From an uncultured Gammaproteobacteria bacterium (GTDB taxonomy: Bacteria > Pseudomonadota > Gammaproteobacteria > Xanthomonadales > Xanthomonadaceae): DNA of 49,047 nucleotides. Shown piece by piece: positions 1 to 11,000 of this stretch; within the stretch, counting starts at the first letter, position 1, and each line of letters opens with the position of its first letter. The notes under the pieces were generated by a model that did not search any database, was not told the DNA's origin, and saw only the letters and a program-made list of their open reading frames with translations. The translations under genes and the position numbers were made by a program. Where the stretch lies: NCBI GenBank assembly GCA_946885735.1, contig CAMPGW010000012.1:1-49047 (forward strand), in the 5' to 3' direction.

Positions 1-155
1 TGCTGCTGATCTTCGGCACCAAGCGCCTGAAGAACATCGGCAGCGACCTGGGCGACGCCGTGCGCGGCTTCAAGAAGGGCGTGAGCGGCAACGAGGGCGA
101 CAAGCCCGCCGACGCGCCCGAGGCCAACCTGCGCGACGAGTCGCGCAAGGACTGA
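1..155 (+). CDS. tatA: Sec-independent translocase subunit TatA, C-terminal part (cut by the window edge)
   Basis: The frame reading from base 3 to the stop at 153-155 gives about 50 residues beginning [23 protein letters not shown], which is the end of the TatA membrane helix, the hinge and the start of the amphipathic helix (FGxxRLxxxGxxLGxAxRxFK pattern). TatA multimers form the protein-conducting element of the twin-arginine pathway in the inner membrane. The tail is short, charged and probably disordered. It sits directly before tatB and tatC in the usual order. The N-terminus lies outside the window. Confidence 0.93.
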   Translation, partial: LLIFGTKRLKNIGSDLGDAVRGFKKGVSGNEGDKPADAPEANLRDESRKD

Positions 156-173
156 GCGCCCCCGCGGGGGCGC
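156..173. repeat. GC-rich palindrome between tatA and tatB
   Basis: Perfect inverted repeat with 8-base arms (156-163 and 166-173) and a 2-base centre, immediately after the tatA stop. There is no T tract, so it is not a classical intrinsic terminator. It could act as an mRNA-stabilising or attenuating hairpin that sets tatA apart from tatBC; this is inference. Confidence 0.5.
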
Positions 174-183
174 CGGCACCGTC

Positions 184-702
184 ATGTTCGACGTCGGCTT
201 CAGCGAACTGCTGATCATCGCGGTGGTGGCACTCCTGGTGCTCGGCCCCGAACGCCTGCCGAAGGCGGCGCGCTTTGCCGGGCTGTGGGTGCGGCGCGCG
301 CGTGCGCAGTGGTATTCGGTGAAGTCCGAATTCGAGCGCGAGCTGGCGCAGGAAGACCTCAAGCGCCACCTGGCCGAGCCGATGGCGCAACTGCGCCCGC
401 AGGTCGAACAATTGCAGCAGGACCTGCGCGCCCCCTTCGACGGCCTGGAGGCCGGGATGCCCGCGCCGGTGGACCTGCGCACGCCCTTGCAGGAGTTCCT
501 GCGCGCCGAGCCCGAGGGCGTGGATGCCGAGGCCAAGGCCGCGCTGGCGCCGACCGCCGATGAGGGCGCACTCGGCACGGACGCAGGGCCGCCCGTCCCG
601 GAAATCGCGCCGCCCCACGAAGACGACACGGCGGCCAGCGCCGACGCGCCCGTCACCGGCGACCTGTTCGGCGCCGACCCGAGTCCCGGGACGCGCCGAT
701 GA
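184..702 (+). CDS. tatB: Sec-independent translocase subunit TatB
   Basis: 172 residues. TatB partners TatC to form the receptor complex for twin-arginine signal peptides in the inner membrane. The N-terminus MFDVGFSELLIIAVVALLVLGPERLP shows the TatB pattern: a short periplasmic start with a conserved Glu at residue 8, one membrane helix (about 6-21), a Gly-Pro hinge, then a charged amphipathic helix (about 25-65). The C-terminal third is acidic and Pro/Ala-rich, as is usual for long TatB proteins. TatB is separated from TatA by the order of genes and by ending in this tail. It overlaps tatC by 4 bases (ATGA), so the two are probably translationally coupled. Confidence 0.95.
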   Translation: MFDVGFSELLIIAVVALLVLGPERLPKAARFAGLWVRRARAQWYSVKSEFERELAQEDLKRHLAEPMAQLRPQVEQLQQDLRAPFDGLEAGMPAPVDLRTPLQEFLRAEPEGVDAEAKAALAPTADEGALGTDAGPPVPEIAPPHEDDTAASADAPVTGDLFGADPSPGTRR

Positions 703-1448
703 GCGCCGATCCCGCCGGCGAAAGCCTGGTCTCGCACCTGCTCGAACTGCGCAGCCGCCTGCTCAAGGCGGTGCTCGCGGTCGGGCTGGTGTTCGCGGCC
801 TTGCTGCCCTTCCAGGACGCGCTCTACACCGCCTTGTCCGAGCCGCTGCGGCGGCACCTGCCCGCCGGCGGCCAGCTGATCGCAATCGAGGTGACCTCGA
901 GCTTCTTCGTGCCGGTGAAGCTGGCCTTCTTCACCGCGCTGATGCTGGCCATGCCGGTGGTGCTCTACCAGCTCTGGGCCTTCGTCGCGCCGGGCCTGTA
1001 CGACAAGGAAAAGAAGCTGGCGCGGCCGCTGCTGCTGGCGGCGACATTGCTGTTCTACGCCGGCTGCGCCTTCACCTACTACCTGATGCTGCCGGTGATG
1101 TTCGCCTACCTGACCTCGACCACGCCCACCGGCGTGGCGATGATGACCGACATCGGCCGCTACCTGGACTTCGTGCTGGTGATGTTCCTGGCGGGCGGAC
1201 TGAGCTTCGAGGTGCCGGTGGCGGTGCTGATCGCGGTGATCCTGGGTTGGGTGACGCCGAAGCAGCTGGCCGAATGGCGCGGCTACGTCATCGTCGCCAT
1301 GTTCATCATCGCCGCCATCATCACGCCGCCCGACGGCCTCTCGCAGATCCTGCTAGCGGTGCCGATGTGCCTGCTCTACGAGGCCGGCATCCTGATGGCG
1401 CGGCTGTTGCGCCGTCGCGCCGAGGCGGCGGGACCACAGGCTTCGTGA
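699..1448 (+). CDS. tatC: Sec-independent translocase subunit TatC
   Basis: 249 residues, the usual TatC length, with six predicted membrane segments. TatC binds the twin-arginine signal peptide. Family landmarks visible are the N-terminal SLVSHLLELRSRLL segment, the cytoplasmic loop FVAPGLYDKEKK (conserved F-x-x-P-G-L with a downstream Glu) and the fifth/sixth helix region ending IITPPDGLSQ. The start overlaps the tatB stop and the stop overlaps the start of the next gene, so tatA-tatB-tatC and the RDD gene look like one transcript. Confidence 0.96.
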   Translation: MSADPAGESLVSHLLELRSRLLKAVLAVGLVFAALLPFQDALYTALSEPLRRHLPAGGQLIAIEVTSSFFVPVKLAFFTALMLAMPVVLYQLWAFVAPGLYDKEKKLARPLLLAATLLFYAGCAFTYYLMLPVMFAYLTSTTPTGVAMMTDIGRYLDFVLVMFLAGGLSFEVPVAVLIAVILGWVTPKQLAEWRGYVIVAMFIIAAIITPPDGLSQILLAVPMCLLYEAGILMARLLRRRAEAAGPQAS

Positions 1449-2110
1449 GCACGGCGCGCGCGGCCGGCCTCGGCCAGCGCACGCTGGCCTGGACGATCGA
1501 CCTGGCGCTGCTGTCGCCGCTGTTGTGGTGGCTGGGCTGGCCGCCCCTCGCGCGCGCGATGGACGCGGCCTTCGACTGGCTGCTCGGCGTGCAGGCCTGG
1601 ATGCTCGATCGCCTGCTGTCGGGCGCGCCGCTGGCTTCGCCGCTCGACCTCGCCCAGGCACTGCTCGCCGATCCTGCGCAGGGCGCAGCCGCGCGCGCGC
1701 AGGTGGCCGTGCTCACCGCGGCGACCGTGCATGCCGCGCTGGCGGTGGGCGCCGTCGCCAGCCTGTATTTCGTCGCCTTCGAGGCGAGCGCGTGGCAGGC
1801 CACGCCGGGCAAGCGCATGCTTGGGCTGCGAGTGCAGGCCCTCGACGGCTCGCGGCCGCGACCGGCGCGCGTGCTGGCGCGGCAACTCGGCGGCGCGGCC
1901 AGCTGGCTGACGCTCAACATCGGCCATGCGCTGGTGGCGCTGCGGCCTGACCGCCGCGCCCTGCACGACCTGATCGCCGGTACGCGCGTGCAAGCCGACG
2001 CGGCGCTACCGGGCTGGGGACGCGCCGCACTGGCCGTGATCGCGGCCGTCTCCGTGCTGGCGCCGGCCTGGGCGATATGGCGCCTGCTCGGCGCCCTGGC
2101 GGGTGTCTAG
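1445..2110 (+). CDS. RDD family integral membrane protein
   Basis: 221 residues from a GTG at 1445 that overlaps the tatC stop (GTGA), chosen because the preceding in-frame sequence lies inside tatC. RDD-family signatures are present: LGQRTLAWTIDLALLSPL in the first helix (conserved Arg and Asp), ATPGKRMLGLRV after the middle helix, and LHDLIAGTRV near the end. Four hydrophobic segments are visible (about 20-35, 95-120, 140-165, 200-220). The function of the family is largely unknown; some members are linked to ion transport. Coupling to tatC suggests co-expression, but no direct role in Tat export is known. Its stop codon shares the tetranucleotide CTAG with the stop of the convergent gene. 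Confidence 0.8.
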   Translation: MSTARAAGLGQRTLAWTIDLALLSPLLWWLGWPPLARAMDAAFDWLLGVQAWMLDRLLSGAPLASPLDLAQALLADPAQGAAARAQVAVLTAATVHAALAVGAVASLYFVAFEASAWQATPGKRMLGLRVQALDGSRPRPARVLARQLGGAASWLTLNIGHALVALRPDRRALHDLIAGTRVQADAALPGWGRAALAVIAAVSVLAPAWAIWRLLGALAGV

Positions 2111-3012
2111 ACTTCGATGCCGTGGGTCGGCGGAGGCGGCGGAGCGCCCGCATCCGCGTCGGCGGTACCACCGCCACCGAGCGTGTCGCGCCAGGCCCGG
2201 TAGAAGAAGGCGAACACCAGCGCGTAGTAGCCCAGCGCCACGCCCATCGCCACCGGCATGATCACCAGGTAGGCCAGCGGCGCGGCCACCAGGCTGAGCA
2301 CCGCGCCCACCAGCACCGCCAGCAGCGCCAGCACGAAGAAGCCGACCACCGCGGCGATCGCCACCGGCACGTAGAACAGCAGGAAGGCGCCGGCATGCCG
2401 CAGCGTCACCCGCAGGCCGTCGCCGACCGCGTCCAGCGGCGAACGCGCACTCAGCGCGGCCTGCGCCATCGCCAGTTCCTTGGCGGTGTTGATCAGCACC
2501 ATCACCAGCGCCGCGCCGCCAAGCAGCGGCGCCACGCCTTCGGGCATCGGCGGCAGCGCGCGGGCGTCGGGCGGCAGGCTGCTGATCAGCCGCATCCACT
2601 CCAGCAGGGGCGCGCCTCCGATCGCCGCCAGCGGCATCACCACGCCGAACAGCAACAGCAGCGAGAACAGCAGGTTCACCAGCACCAGCCGCGCGAAGGC
2701 CGGACCGTCGCCGATGACGTCGAAAATCTGCGCGGGCCGCACCGCCTGCCCACGCTGCGCCGCGTCGGCCAGCCGGTAGAAGCCACCCGTCACCGGCGGC
2801 AGCAGCACCAGCGAGAACAACACGTACACCCCCGCCTGCACCGCCACCGAGCGCGGCAGCACGCCGGCGCTGAGCAGCAAGGCGGGCAGCAGGGCGATCA
2901 GCAGCATCGTCGAGGCCGCGACCAGGAACAGCGAGAGGTGCGCGCGGCACAGGCGCAGCGCTTCGGACAACCACCGGTAGGGCGTGGCCAGGCCGGGTCG
3001 GGAGGGCGTCAT
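2107..3012 (-). CDS. Polytopic inner-membrane protein, BPSS1780-like
   Basis: 301 residues from the ATG at 3012; an upstream in-frame extension would enter glyQ and has no membrane character. Six or seven hydrophobic helices are visible. The segment VTGGFYRLADAAQRG followed by a charged stretch and another helix resembles the BPSS1780 group of uncharacterised membrane proteins (pattern G-F-x-x-x-x-x-x-x-x-R-G, then a P-x-x-[LI]-F motif). The C-terminus is a Gly/Ala/Pro-rich tail. It is divergent from glyQ and convergent with the RDD gene. The family assignment is tentative and the function is unknown. Confidence 0.6.
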   Translation of the reverse strand: MTPSRPGLATPYRWLSEALRLCRAHLSLFLVAASTMLLIALLPALLLSAGVLPRSVAVQAGVYVLFSLVLLPPVTGGFYRLADAAQRGQAVRPAQIFDVIGDGPAFARLVLVNLLFSLLLLFGVVMPLAAIGGAPLLEWMRLISSLPPDARALPPMPEGVAPLLGGAALVMVLINTAKELAMAQAALSARSPLDAVGDGLRVTLRHAGAFLLFYVPVAIAAVVGFFVLALLAVLVGAVLSLVAAPLAYLVIMPVAMGVALGYYALVFAFFYRAWRDTLGGGGTADADAGAPPPPPTHGIEV

Positions 3013-3066
3013 GGCTGGATTCTCGTGCAGTCGCCGCGGCGAAAACGGGTCCGCGGGCCGGGCCGC

Positions 3067-3072
3067 TATACT
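3067..3072 (+). promoter_or_regulatory. Probable -10 element for glyQS
   Basis: TATACT in an otherwise GC-rich divergent gap, 45 bases before the glyQ ATG. No convincing -35 hexamer is visible at 16-18 bases upstream. The predicted start of transcription is near 3079, giving a leader of about 38 bases. Confidence 0.45.
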
Positions 3073-3116
3073 AGCGCCCTTTGCCGCGTGGCCGCGGCGT
3101 CGCGGCGGTTCTGCAC

Positions 3117-4015
<899 letters not shown>

Positions 4016-4019
<4 letters not shown>

Positions 4020-6136
4020 TCGCGCCGGCATCGCTGCTGGTGGAGCTGGGCACCGAGGAGTTGCCGCCGAAGGCGCTGCCGGAACTGGCCCAGGCTTTTT
4101 TCGATGGCGTGCTGGCCGGGCTGGAGAAGCGCGGAATCGGTTTCGCGCGCGGAGGCGCGCGGCCGCTGTACTCGCCGCGGCGGCTGGCGGTATTCATCCC
4201 CACGGTAGATGGCGAGCAGCCGACGCAGAAGCACGAGGCCTTGGGCCCGTACGCGAACATCGGACTGGATGCCTCCGGCGAACCGACCCCGGCCCTGCGC
4301 GGCTTCGCGCAGAAGAACGGCGTGGCGGTCGAAGACCTGGCTCGCATAAAGGAAGCCAAGGGCGAGCGCTTCGTCGCCCGCAGCGAGAAACCCGGCGCGG
4401 CCACCGCGTCGCTGTTGCCGGAGATCGTCGCCGAGGCGCTGAAGGCTCTGCCGGTGCCGCGGCCGATGCGTTGGGGCGCGCGCGACTACGCCTTCGTGCG
4501 GCCGGCGCACTGGCTGGTGATGCTGCTGGGCGAGAAGGTGGTGGACGGCGAGGTGCTGGGCCTGCGCGCAGACCGCATGAGCCGCGGCCACCGCTTCCAC
4601 GCGCCCAAGCCGGTCTGGCTGTCGCGCCCGGAGGACTACGTGGAGTCGCTGCGCTCGGCCTTCGTGCGCGTGGATCCGGACGAGCGCCGCGAGGTCATCC
4701 GCGCGCAGATCGCGGCCGCCGCCGCCGAGGTCGATGGCGTGGCGCGCGTGGCCGACGCGCTGCTGGAGGAAGTCAACAACCTGGTCGAATGGCCGAGCGC
4801 GGTGCGTTGTTCCTTCGACGCCGAATTCCTGGCGGTGCCGCCGGAGGCGCTGGTCTCGACCATGGAGGCCAACCAGAAGTTCTTCCCGGTGCTCGATGCA
4901 CAGGATCGACTGACCGCGCACTTCATCGGGATCGCGAACATCGATTCGCATGATCCCGCCGAGGTCAGGAAGGGCTACGAGCGGGTGATCCGCCCGCGCT
5001 TCGCCGACGCGCGCTTCTTCTTCGAGGAGGACCGCAAGCAGGGCCTCGATGCCATGGCCGCGGGCCTGGCCGGCGTGACCTACCAGCAGGCGCTGGGCAG
5101 CTATGCCGACAAGACCGCGCGCGTGGCGACGCTGGCGCGTGAACTCGCGCCGCATGTTGGCGCCGATCCGGCGCTCGCCGAGCGCGCGGCGATGCTGTCG
5201 AAGGCCGACCTGCAGTCGCGGATGGTCGGTGAGTTCCCCGAATTGCAGGGCATCGCGGGTCGCTACTACGCCACCGCGCTCGGCGAGCCCGGCCAGGTCG
5301 CCGACGCCATCGACCATGCCTACCTGCCGCGCTTTGGCGGCGACGCGATCGCGCCGACCACCCTCGGTCGCGTGCTGGCGGTCGCCGAGCGGCTCGACAC
5401 GCTGGCGGGTGGCTTCGCCGCCGGCCTGAAGCCGACCGGCAACAAGGATCCGTTCGCGTTGCGCAGGCATGCGCTGGGGCTGGCACGCACGCTGCTGGAG
5501 GGCGGGCTCGACCTCGACCTGCAGGCCTGGCTGGATCGCGCGCTGGACCTGGTGCGCGCCGACATGGCCCGGATCGGCACGACGAAGGCACCGGCCAAGC
5601 CCGGCGCCGAACCCATGACCGGCGAGTCCATCCACGCCTTCGTCCTCGACCGCTTGCGCAGCTACTACGCCGACCAGGGCATCGCCGCCGCGCAATTCGA
5701 CGCGGTCGCCGCCACGGCGACCGCCTCGCTGCCGGACTTCGACCATCGCCTGCGCGCGATCGCCGCCTTCGCCGCGATGCCGGAAGCACCCGCGCTGGCC
5801 GCCGCCAACAAGCGCATCCGCAACATCCTGCGCAAGAACGAGTCGCCGGTGCCCGACTCGGTGGACGCCGCGCGCCTGGGCGAGCCGGCGGAAGTCGCGC
5901 TGGCGCAAGCGCTCGATGCCGCGCTGGCCGACACCGATCCCCTGCTGGCACGACGCGACTACCTCGGCGTGCTGCGCCGGCTCGCCGCGCTGCGCGCGCC
6001 GGTGGACGCCTTCTTCGACGGCGTGATGGTGATGGCCGAGGATCCCGCCGTGCGCGGCAACCGCCTGGCCCTGCTGCGCCGCCTGGCGGACCGCTTCTCG
6101 GCGGTGGCTGCGGTGGAGCAGCTGTCGGTCGGCTGA
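4016..6136 (+). CDS. glyS: Glycine--tRNA ligase beta subunit
   Basis: 706 residues, slightly longer than the E. coli protein (689). The beta subunit recognises tRNA-Gly and completes the alpha2beta2 glycyl-tRNA synthetase. It opens with [19 protein letters not shown], the family hallmark, and contains [23 protein letters not shown], a central HD-like region around [21 protein letters not shown] and [13 protein letters not shown], and an all-helical anticodon-binding end with [11 protein letters not shown]. The ATG lies within the glyQ stop (ATGA), so the subunits are translationally coupled. The gap to tamA (143 bases) shows only weak hairpins. Confidence 0.98.
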
Positions 6137-6266
6137 AGCGTCACGGCAACAGCGAACGACGCGCGAATCGCGACGGCATTCGCCGCGGGCGTGAATGCGG
6201 CATGAAGGTGGCGGGCCTATCGCGGCGTCGGCCGCGCATCATCGCCAAGCCCGCACGCCGCCTCGC

Positions 6267-6273
6267 TTAAACT
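6267..6273 (+). promoter_or_regulatory. -10-like element set for a leaderless tamA transcript
   Basis: TTAAACT ends 6 bases before the tamA ATG, so transcription would begin at or beside the start codon. The GGAGG between them touches the ATG and has no usable spacing as a ribosome binding site. Whether the transcript is leaderless is inference. Confidence 0.35.
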
Positions 6274-6279
6274 CGGAGG

Positions 6280-8022
6280 ATGCGTCGCCTCGGCCACCTG
6301 CCCGTCTGCCTCGCGTGCCTGCTCGCCGTCGGCGCGGCGAACGCGGCCGAACTTGCACCCTTGCAGGTGACCGGGCTGGCGCCCGAGCTCGAGGCGAACG
6401 TGCTCGCGCGCACGTCCCTGCAGAACATGACTCCGGCCCAGCGCCTGCAGGTGAGCGAGCAGCGGCTCGCGTACCTGTTGCGCATCACCCCGGGGGAAGT
6501 CCGCGAAAGCCTCGAGCCCTTCGGATACTACGATGCCGAGGTGGAGCTTGATGTCGCGCGCAGCGGCGACCGGGTGACGGTGGTCGCGCGGGTCAGCCCG
6601 GGCACGCCGGTGCGCGTGCGCAGGCTCGACGTCGCCATGGAAGGGCCCGCGCGCGAGGATCCGACCGTGTTCTCGCGGGTGCGGTCTTTCCAGCCGCGCC
6701 CGGGCGAGGTGCTCGACCATGTGGCCTACGAGGACAGCAAGGCCGCGATCGCCAGCCGCCTCGCCGAACACGGCTACTTCGACGCGGAGCTGCTGCAGCA
6801 CCGCGTCGAGGTCACCCGCGCCGAGCACGCCGCCGACATCGCGCTGGGCTGGCGCAGTGGCGCGCGCTACCGCCTGGGCGCGGTGCGCTTCGAGGGCCAA
6901 CCGCTGCATGCGGGCGTGCTCGACCCGCTGGTGCCGTGGACGCGCGGCGAGCCCTACGACCGTGCCCGGCTGCTCGCGTTGCAGCAGTCGCTGGCCGACA
7001 CCGATTACTTCAGCGGCATCAGCCTGCAGCCCCAGCCCGAGGCCGCCGTCGACGGCGAGGTGCCGGTGCAGGTCACCCTGGTGCCGGCCAAGCGCAGCGT
7101 CTATCGCGCCGGCCTGCGCTACGGCAGCGACACCGGCGCCGGCGTCACCGGTCGCCTCGAGCGTCGCTACCTCAACCGCCGCGGCCACAAGCTGCTGCTC
7201 GACCTCGCGCTCGCGCAACGCGAGCGCAGCCTGCTGACCCAGTACCGCATCCCCGCCTTCGAATGGCTCGACGGCTGGTATGCGTTCACCCTGGACCTGC
7301 GCGAGGAAGACATCGAGGAACTGCGCAGCCAGACCGTCACCCTGTCGGCGACGCGCAGCGGACGCTGGCGCGATTGGGAGCTGCTGGCCGGGCTCAACGC
7401 GCGCCGCGAGCGCTTCGATGAGTTCGACCTGCAGGGCTCGGACTACGCCACGCTGGTGTATCCCTCGCTGTGGGGTCGCTGGAAGCAGGGCGACGACCCG
7501 AACACGCCGAACCACGGCCGCGCCCTCACCATCGAGTTGCGCGGCGGCTCGCGCAACGCCGGCTCGAGCGTGGGCTTCCTGCAGGCGCGGGTGCAGGGCG
7601 ACTGGATCCGCAGTTTCGGCGAGCGCAACCGCTTGCTGCTGCGCGGCGAGATCGGCGCCACCGCGAGCCCGGACTTCGAGGATTTCCCGCCCTCGATGCG
7701 CTTCTATGCCGGCGGTGACCGCAGCGTGCGCGGCTACGGCTACAAGGCGATCGGGCCGGATCGCGACGGCCGCGTGTTCGGCGGCCGCTACCTGGCCGTG
7801 GCCAGCGTGGAGTACGAGCGCATGTTCACGCCCGAATGGGGCGCGGCGGTGTTCGTGGACGCGGGCGATGCCTTCGACGAGGCCTTCGACGCGCAGGTCG
7901 GCGTCGGCGCCGGGATGCGCTGGCGCTCGCCGATCGGCCCGGTGCGGGTGGACCTCGCGCATGGCCTGGGCGAAGACGGCGACAGCGTGCGCCTGCACGT
8001 GCGCATCGGGCCGGACCTGTGA
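6280..8022 (+). CDS. tamA: Translocation and assembly module subunit TamA (Omp85 family)
   Basis: 580 residues. TamA is the outer-membrane beta-barrel half of the TAM complex, which helps insert autotransporters and other outer-membrane proteins and takes part in lipid homeostasis together with TamB. A signal peptide is visible at about 1-22 (cleavage after AANA), followed by POTRA-type repeats (about 25-260; for example GYFDAELLQHRVEV and YDRARLLALQQSL) and a 16-strand-type barrel with the Omp85 motif RFYAGGDRSVRGYGY near residue 475. The C-terminus ends in RIGPDL, as TamA proteins do. The next gene is tamB, overlapping by 4 bases. It is one of the Omp85 proteins distinct from BamA because of this tamB linkage. 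Confidence 0.94.
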   Translation: MRRLGHLPVCLACLLAVGAANAAELAPLQVTGLAPELEANVLARTSLQNMTPAQRLQVSEQRLAYLLRITPGEVRESLEPFGYYDAEVELDVARSGDRVTVVARVSPGTPVRVRRLDVAMEGPAREDPTVFSRVRSFQPRPGEVLDHVAYEDSKAAIASRLAEHGYFDAELLQHRVEVTRAEHAADIALGWRSGARYRLGAVRFEGQPLHAGVLDPLVPWTRGEPYDRARLLALQQSLADTDYFSGISLQPQPEAAVDGEVPVQVTLVPAKRSVYRAGLRYGSDTGAGVTGRLERRYLNRRGHKLLLDLALAQRERSLLTQYRIPAFEWLDGWYAFTLDLREEDIEELRSQTVTLSATRSGRWRDWELLAGLNARRERFDEFDLQGSDYATLVYPSLWGRWKQGDDPNTPNHGRALTIELRGGSRNAGSSVGFLQARVQGDWIRSFGERNRLLLRGEIGATASPDFEDFPPSMRFYAGGDRSVRGYGYKAIGPDRDGRVFGGRYLAVASVEYERMFTPEWGAAVFVDAGDAFDEAFDAQVGVGAGMRWRSPIGPVRVDLAHGLGEDGDSVRLHVRIGPDL

Positions 8023-11000
8023 ACCGCGCGCGCCTCCTGCGCTGGAGTCTTGCGGTTGGCGCGCTGCTGGTGGTGCTGGCCGTGTCGTTCGGCAGCTGGG
8101 TGCTGCGCAGCGAGGGCGGCCGCGACTGGTTGCTGGCGCGCGTGCTGGCGCAGCTACCGGCCGATTCTTCGGTGCGCTGGGAGGGCATCGAGGGCCGGCT
8201 CAGCGGGCCGCTGGTCATCCACGGACTCGACTATCGCCAGGCCGACGGCTTGCGCGTGCAGGCGCGGCGGGTGCGAATCGACCACAGTGTCTGGCCGCTG
8301 GTGTCGCGGCGCTGGCAGGTGCAGTCGCTCGATGGCGAAGACGTGCGGGTGACGCTGGCGCGCGAGGACGCGCCCTTCGAATGGCCGCGATGGCCGGAGG
8401 TGCTGCCGCGGCTGGACTTGCCGATGGCGATCTCGGTGCGCGCGCTCGACTTCCGCGGGTTGGAGGTCGTGGAGGCGGAGCGCGTGCGCCTCCGGCTGGA
8501 CCGGCTGCGCGCGGGCGTGCTGCTCGCGCCCGGCGAACTCGTGGTGCGCGACCTGCGCGCCCAGGGGCCCGACGGTGGCGTCCAGGGCCGGCTCGAATAC
8601 CGCCCCGCCGACGACTTCCGCACCGCGGCCGACCTGCGCCTGCAGGGCCGCGACGGCCTGAGCTTGCACGTGCTCGCGCGCGGCGATCTCACGAATTTCG
8701 TCGCGACGGCGGAAGGCACCGCGCCGGGGCGCGTGGACGCCCGGCTCAGCCTTCGCAACGGGCGCGAGGTCCCGATCTGGCAGCTGCGGATGCAGGCCGA
8801 CGAACTGCGGCCCGCGCTGTTCGGGCTCGACGGCGCCGACCGCTGGCGCGGGGACCTGCGCCTGGGTGGCCGCGGTGGCGACGCCTCGTTGTCGGGTCGG
8901 CTGGCCCGCAACGATGTCGAGTGGAACCTGGACGGCAGTCGCCTCGTCACCGATGCGCGCGGCTTGCGGCTGGCGCCGCTGCGGGTCGTCCTGCCCCAGG
9001 GGCCGCTGCAGGTGGACGGCCTGCTGGCCTTCGAGCCCGCGCCGCTGCACGGCGAGCTGCGGCTGTCCACGCCGGGCCTGCGCCTGGCGGGCAGCGAGCC
9101 CGGCAGTGAAGTCGTGGTCGCGACGGGCGCCTTGCAGGCGCGCGGCACGGTGGAGGCGTGGACGCTGGCCGGCCAACTGGCCTTTCGGCGCGGCGCCGAA
9201 GAGGCCACGGTCGTGCTCGCGGGCACGGGTACCGCGCAAACACTGCACCTGGGCACGCTGCAGGCGCGGATGCCCGGCGGACGGCTCGACGGCGAAGCCG
9301 ACCTGCGTTGGGGCGACGCGATCGGCGGCCAGGCCGACCTGCGGCTGGTCGGTTTCGACCCTGGCTACTTCGCGCCCGAGTTTCCCGGCGCGATCCACGG
9401 CCGGCTGCGCCTGGAGGCGAAGCAGGCGCCCGGTGGCCGGTGGTCAGGCCGCCTGGACGCGCCTGGATTGACCGGCCGGCTACGCGGCCGCGCGCTCGAG
9501 GCCTCGGCCACGGCGCACTGGAAGGACGGCGCCGGCGAGGGCGAGGCGCGCATCGCCCTGGGCGACAGTCGCCTGGAGCTCGACGGCCGCTTCGGCGAGC
9601 AGCTCGACCTGCGTGCCCGGGCGCAGCCGCTGGATCTGGCCGACCTGTGGCCGGATGCCGGGGGGCGCCTGCGCGGCAGCCTGCGCCTGCGCGGCCCGCG
9701 CGCCGCGCCGGCCATCGAGGCCGACCTGACCGGTGCCGATCTGCGCTGGGGCGCGTCCTCGGCGCGCGAGTTGCGTGTGCGCGGTCGCCTGCCGGAGGCG
9801 CCGGCTCGCGGTCAGGTCGAGGCAGTGGCCGGCGGCCTGGTGATCGCCGGCCAGGCCGTCGAGGCAGCCCGCGTGCAACTGCGCGGCAACCGCAGCGAGC
9901 TGGCGCTCGACGCCAGCCTGCAGGGCGAGCACGGGCGCCTGGCGGTCGAGGGCGAGGTGCGTCACGACGCCGACCGCTGGCAGGGCCGGCTGCGCAGCCT
10001 GCGCCTGTCGCCCACGCGCGGTCCGGCCTGGGCATTGCAGGCGCCGGCAAGATTCGCCTACGGCGAATCGGGACTGCGCTTTGGTCCGGGCTGCCTGGCG
10101 CAGGCCGACGGCGCCGGTGAGCTGTGCGCGCACTGGGACGGCGAGTTCGCGACGTTGCGCGGCGAGGGCCTGGGGGTGGCGCTGGTCGAACCCTGGCTTC
10201 CGGCCGTGTCCGGCGATTACCAGGGCTATGGCACGGTGGCGTTCGATGCGCGCCTGCAGCGCGCCGCCACCGGCTGGTCGGGCCGCGTGGAGCTGCGCTC
10301 CGCCGTCGGCGGCGTACGCCTGCGCGCGCACACCGACACGCCCTTGCTCGCTTACGAAGATCTGCGCCTGCAGGCAAGCCTGGCGGACTCCCGCTGGCAG
10401 GCGCGAGGTGGGGCGAACCTGGATGGTGGCGGCCGGCTCGACTTCGAGGGGAGCGGCGGCCTGGCGCCGGCCGCGCCGGTCGCGGCCACCGCGACTCTCG
10501 ACCTGCGCGAGCTCGGCTGGATGGAATTGTTGTCGCCCGACCTCGCCGCGCCCTCCGGGCGCCTGCAGGGGCGACTGCAGGTCGGCGGCACGCGCGGCGA
10601 ACCCCGCATCGGCGGCGAGCTGCGCCTGACCGGGTGGCAGGCCGAGCTGCCCGCGCTGGGCGTGGCCCTGCGCGAGGGCAGCTTCCTCGCGACCGGCGAG
10701 CCTGGAGGCAGCCTGCGCATCGAGGGCAGCGTGCGCTCCGGCGAAGGCACGCTGCGGGTCGAGGGTGGGCTGGACCTTCGGCAGGACCGGCAGCCGCTGT
10801 TGCTGAGCCTGCGCGGCGACGGCGTCACCATCGCCGACACGCCCGACCTGGAAGCCACCGCCAGCCCGCGCCTGCAGTTGCGCTACCTCGACGGCGAACT
10901 GCAACTGCGCGGCAGCATCATCGTGCCGAGGGCGCGCGTGGACCTGGAGCGGCTCGACCGCGGCGTGGCGGCCTCACCCGACGTGGTGGTGCTCGACCCT

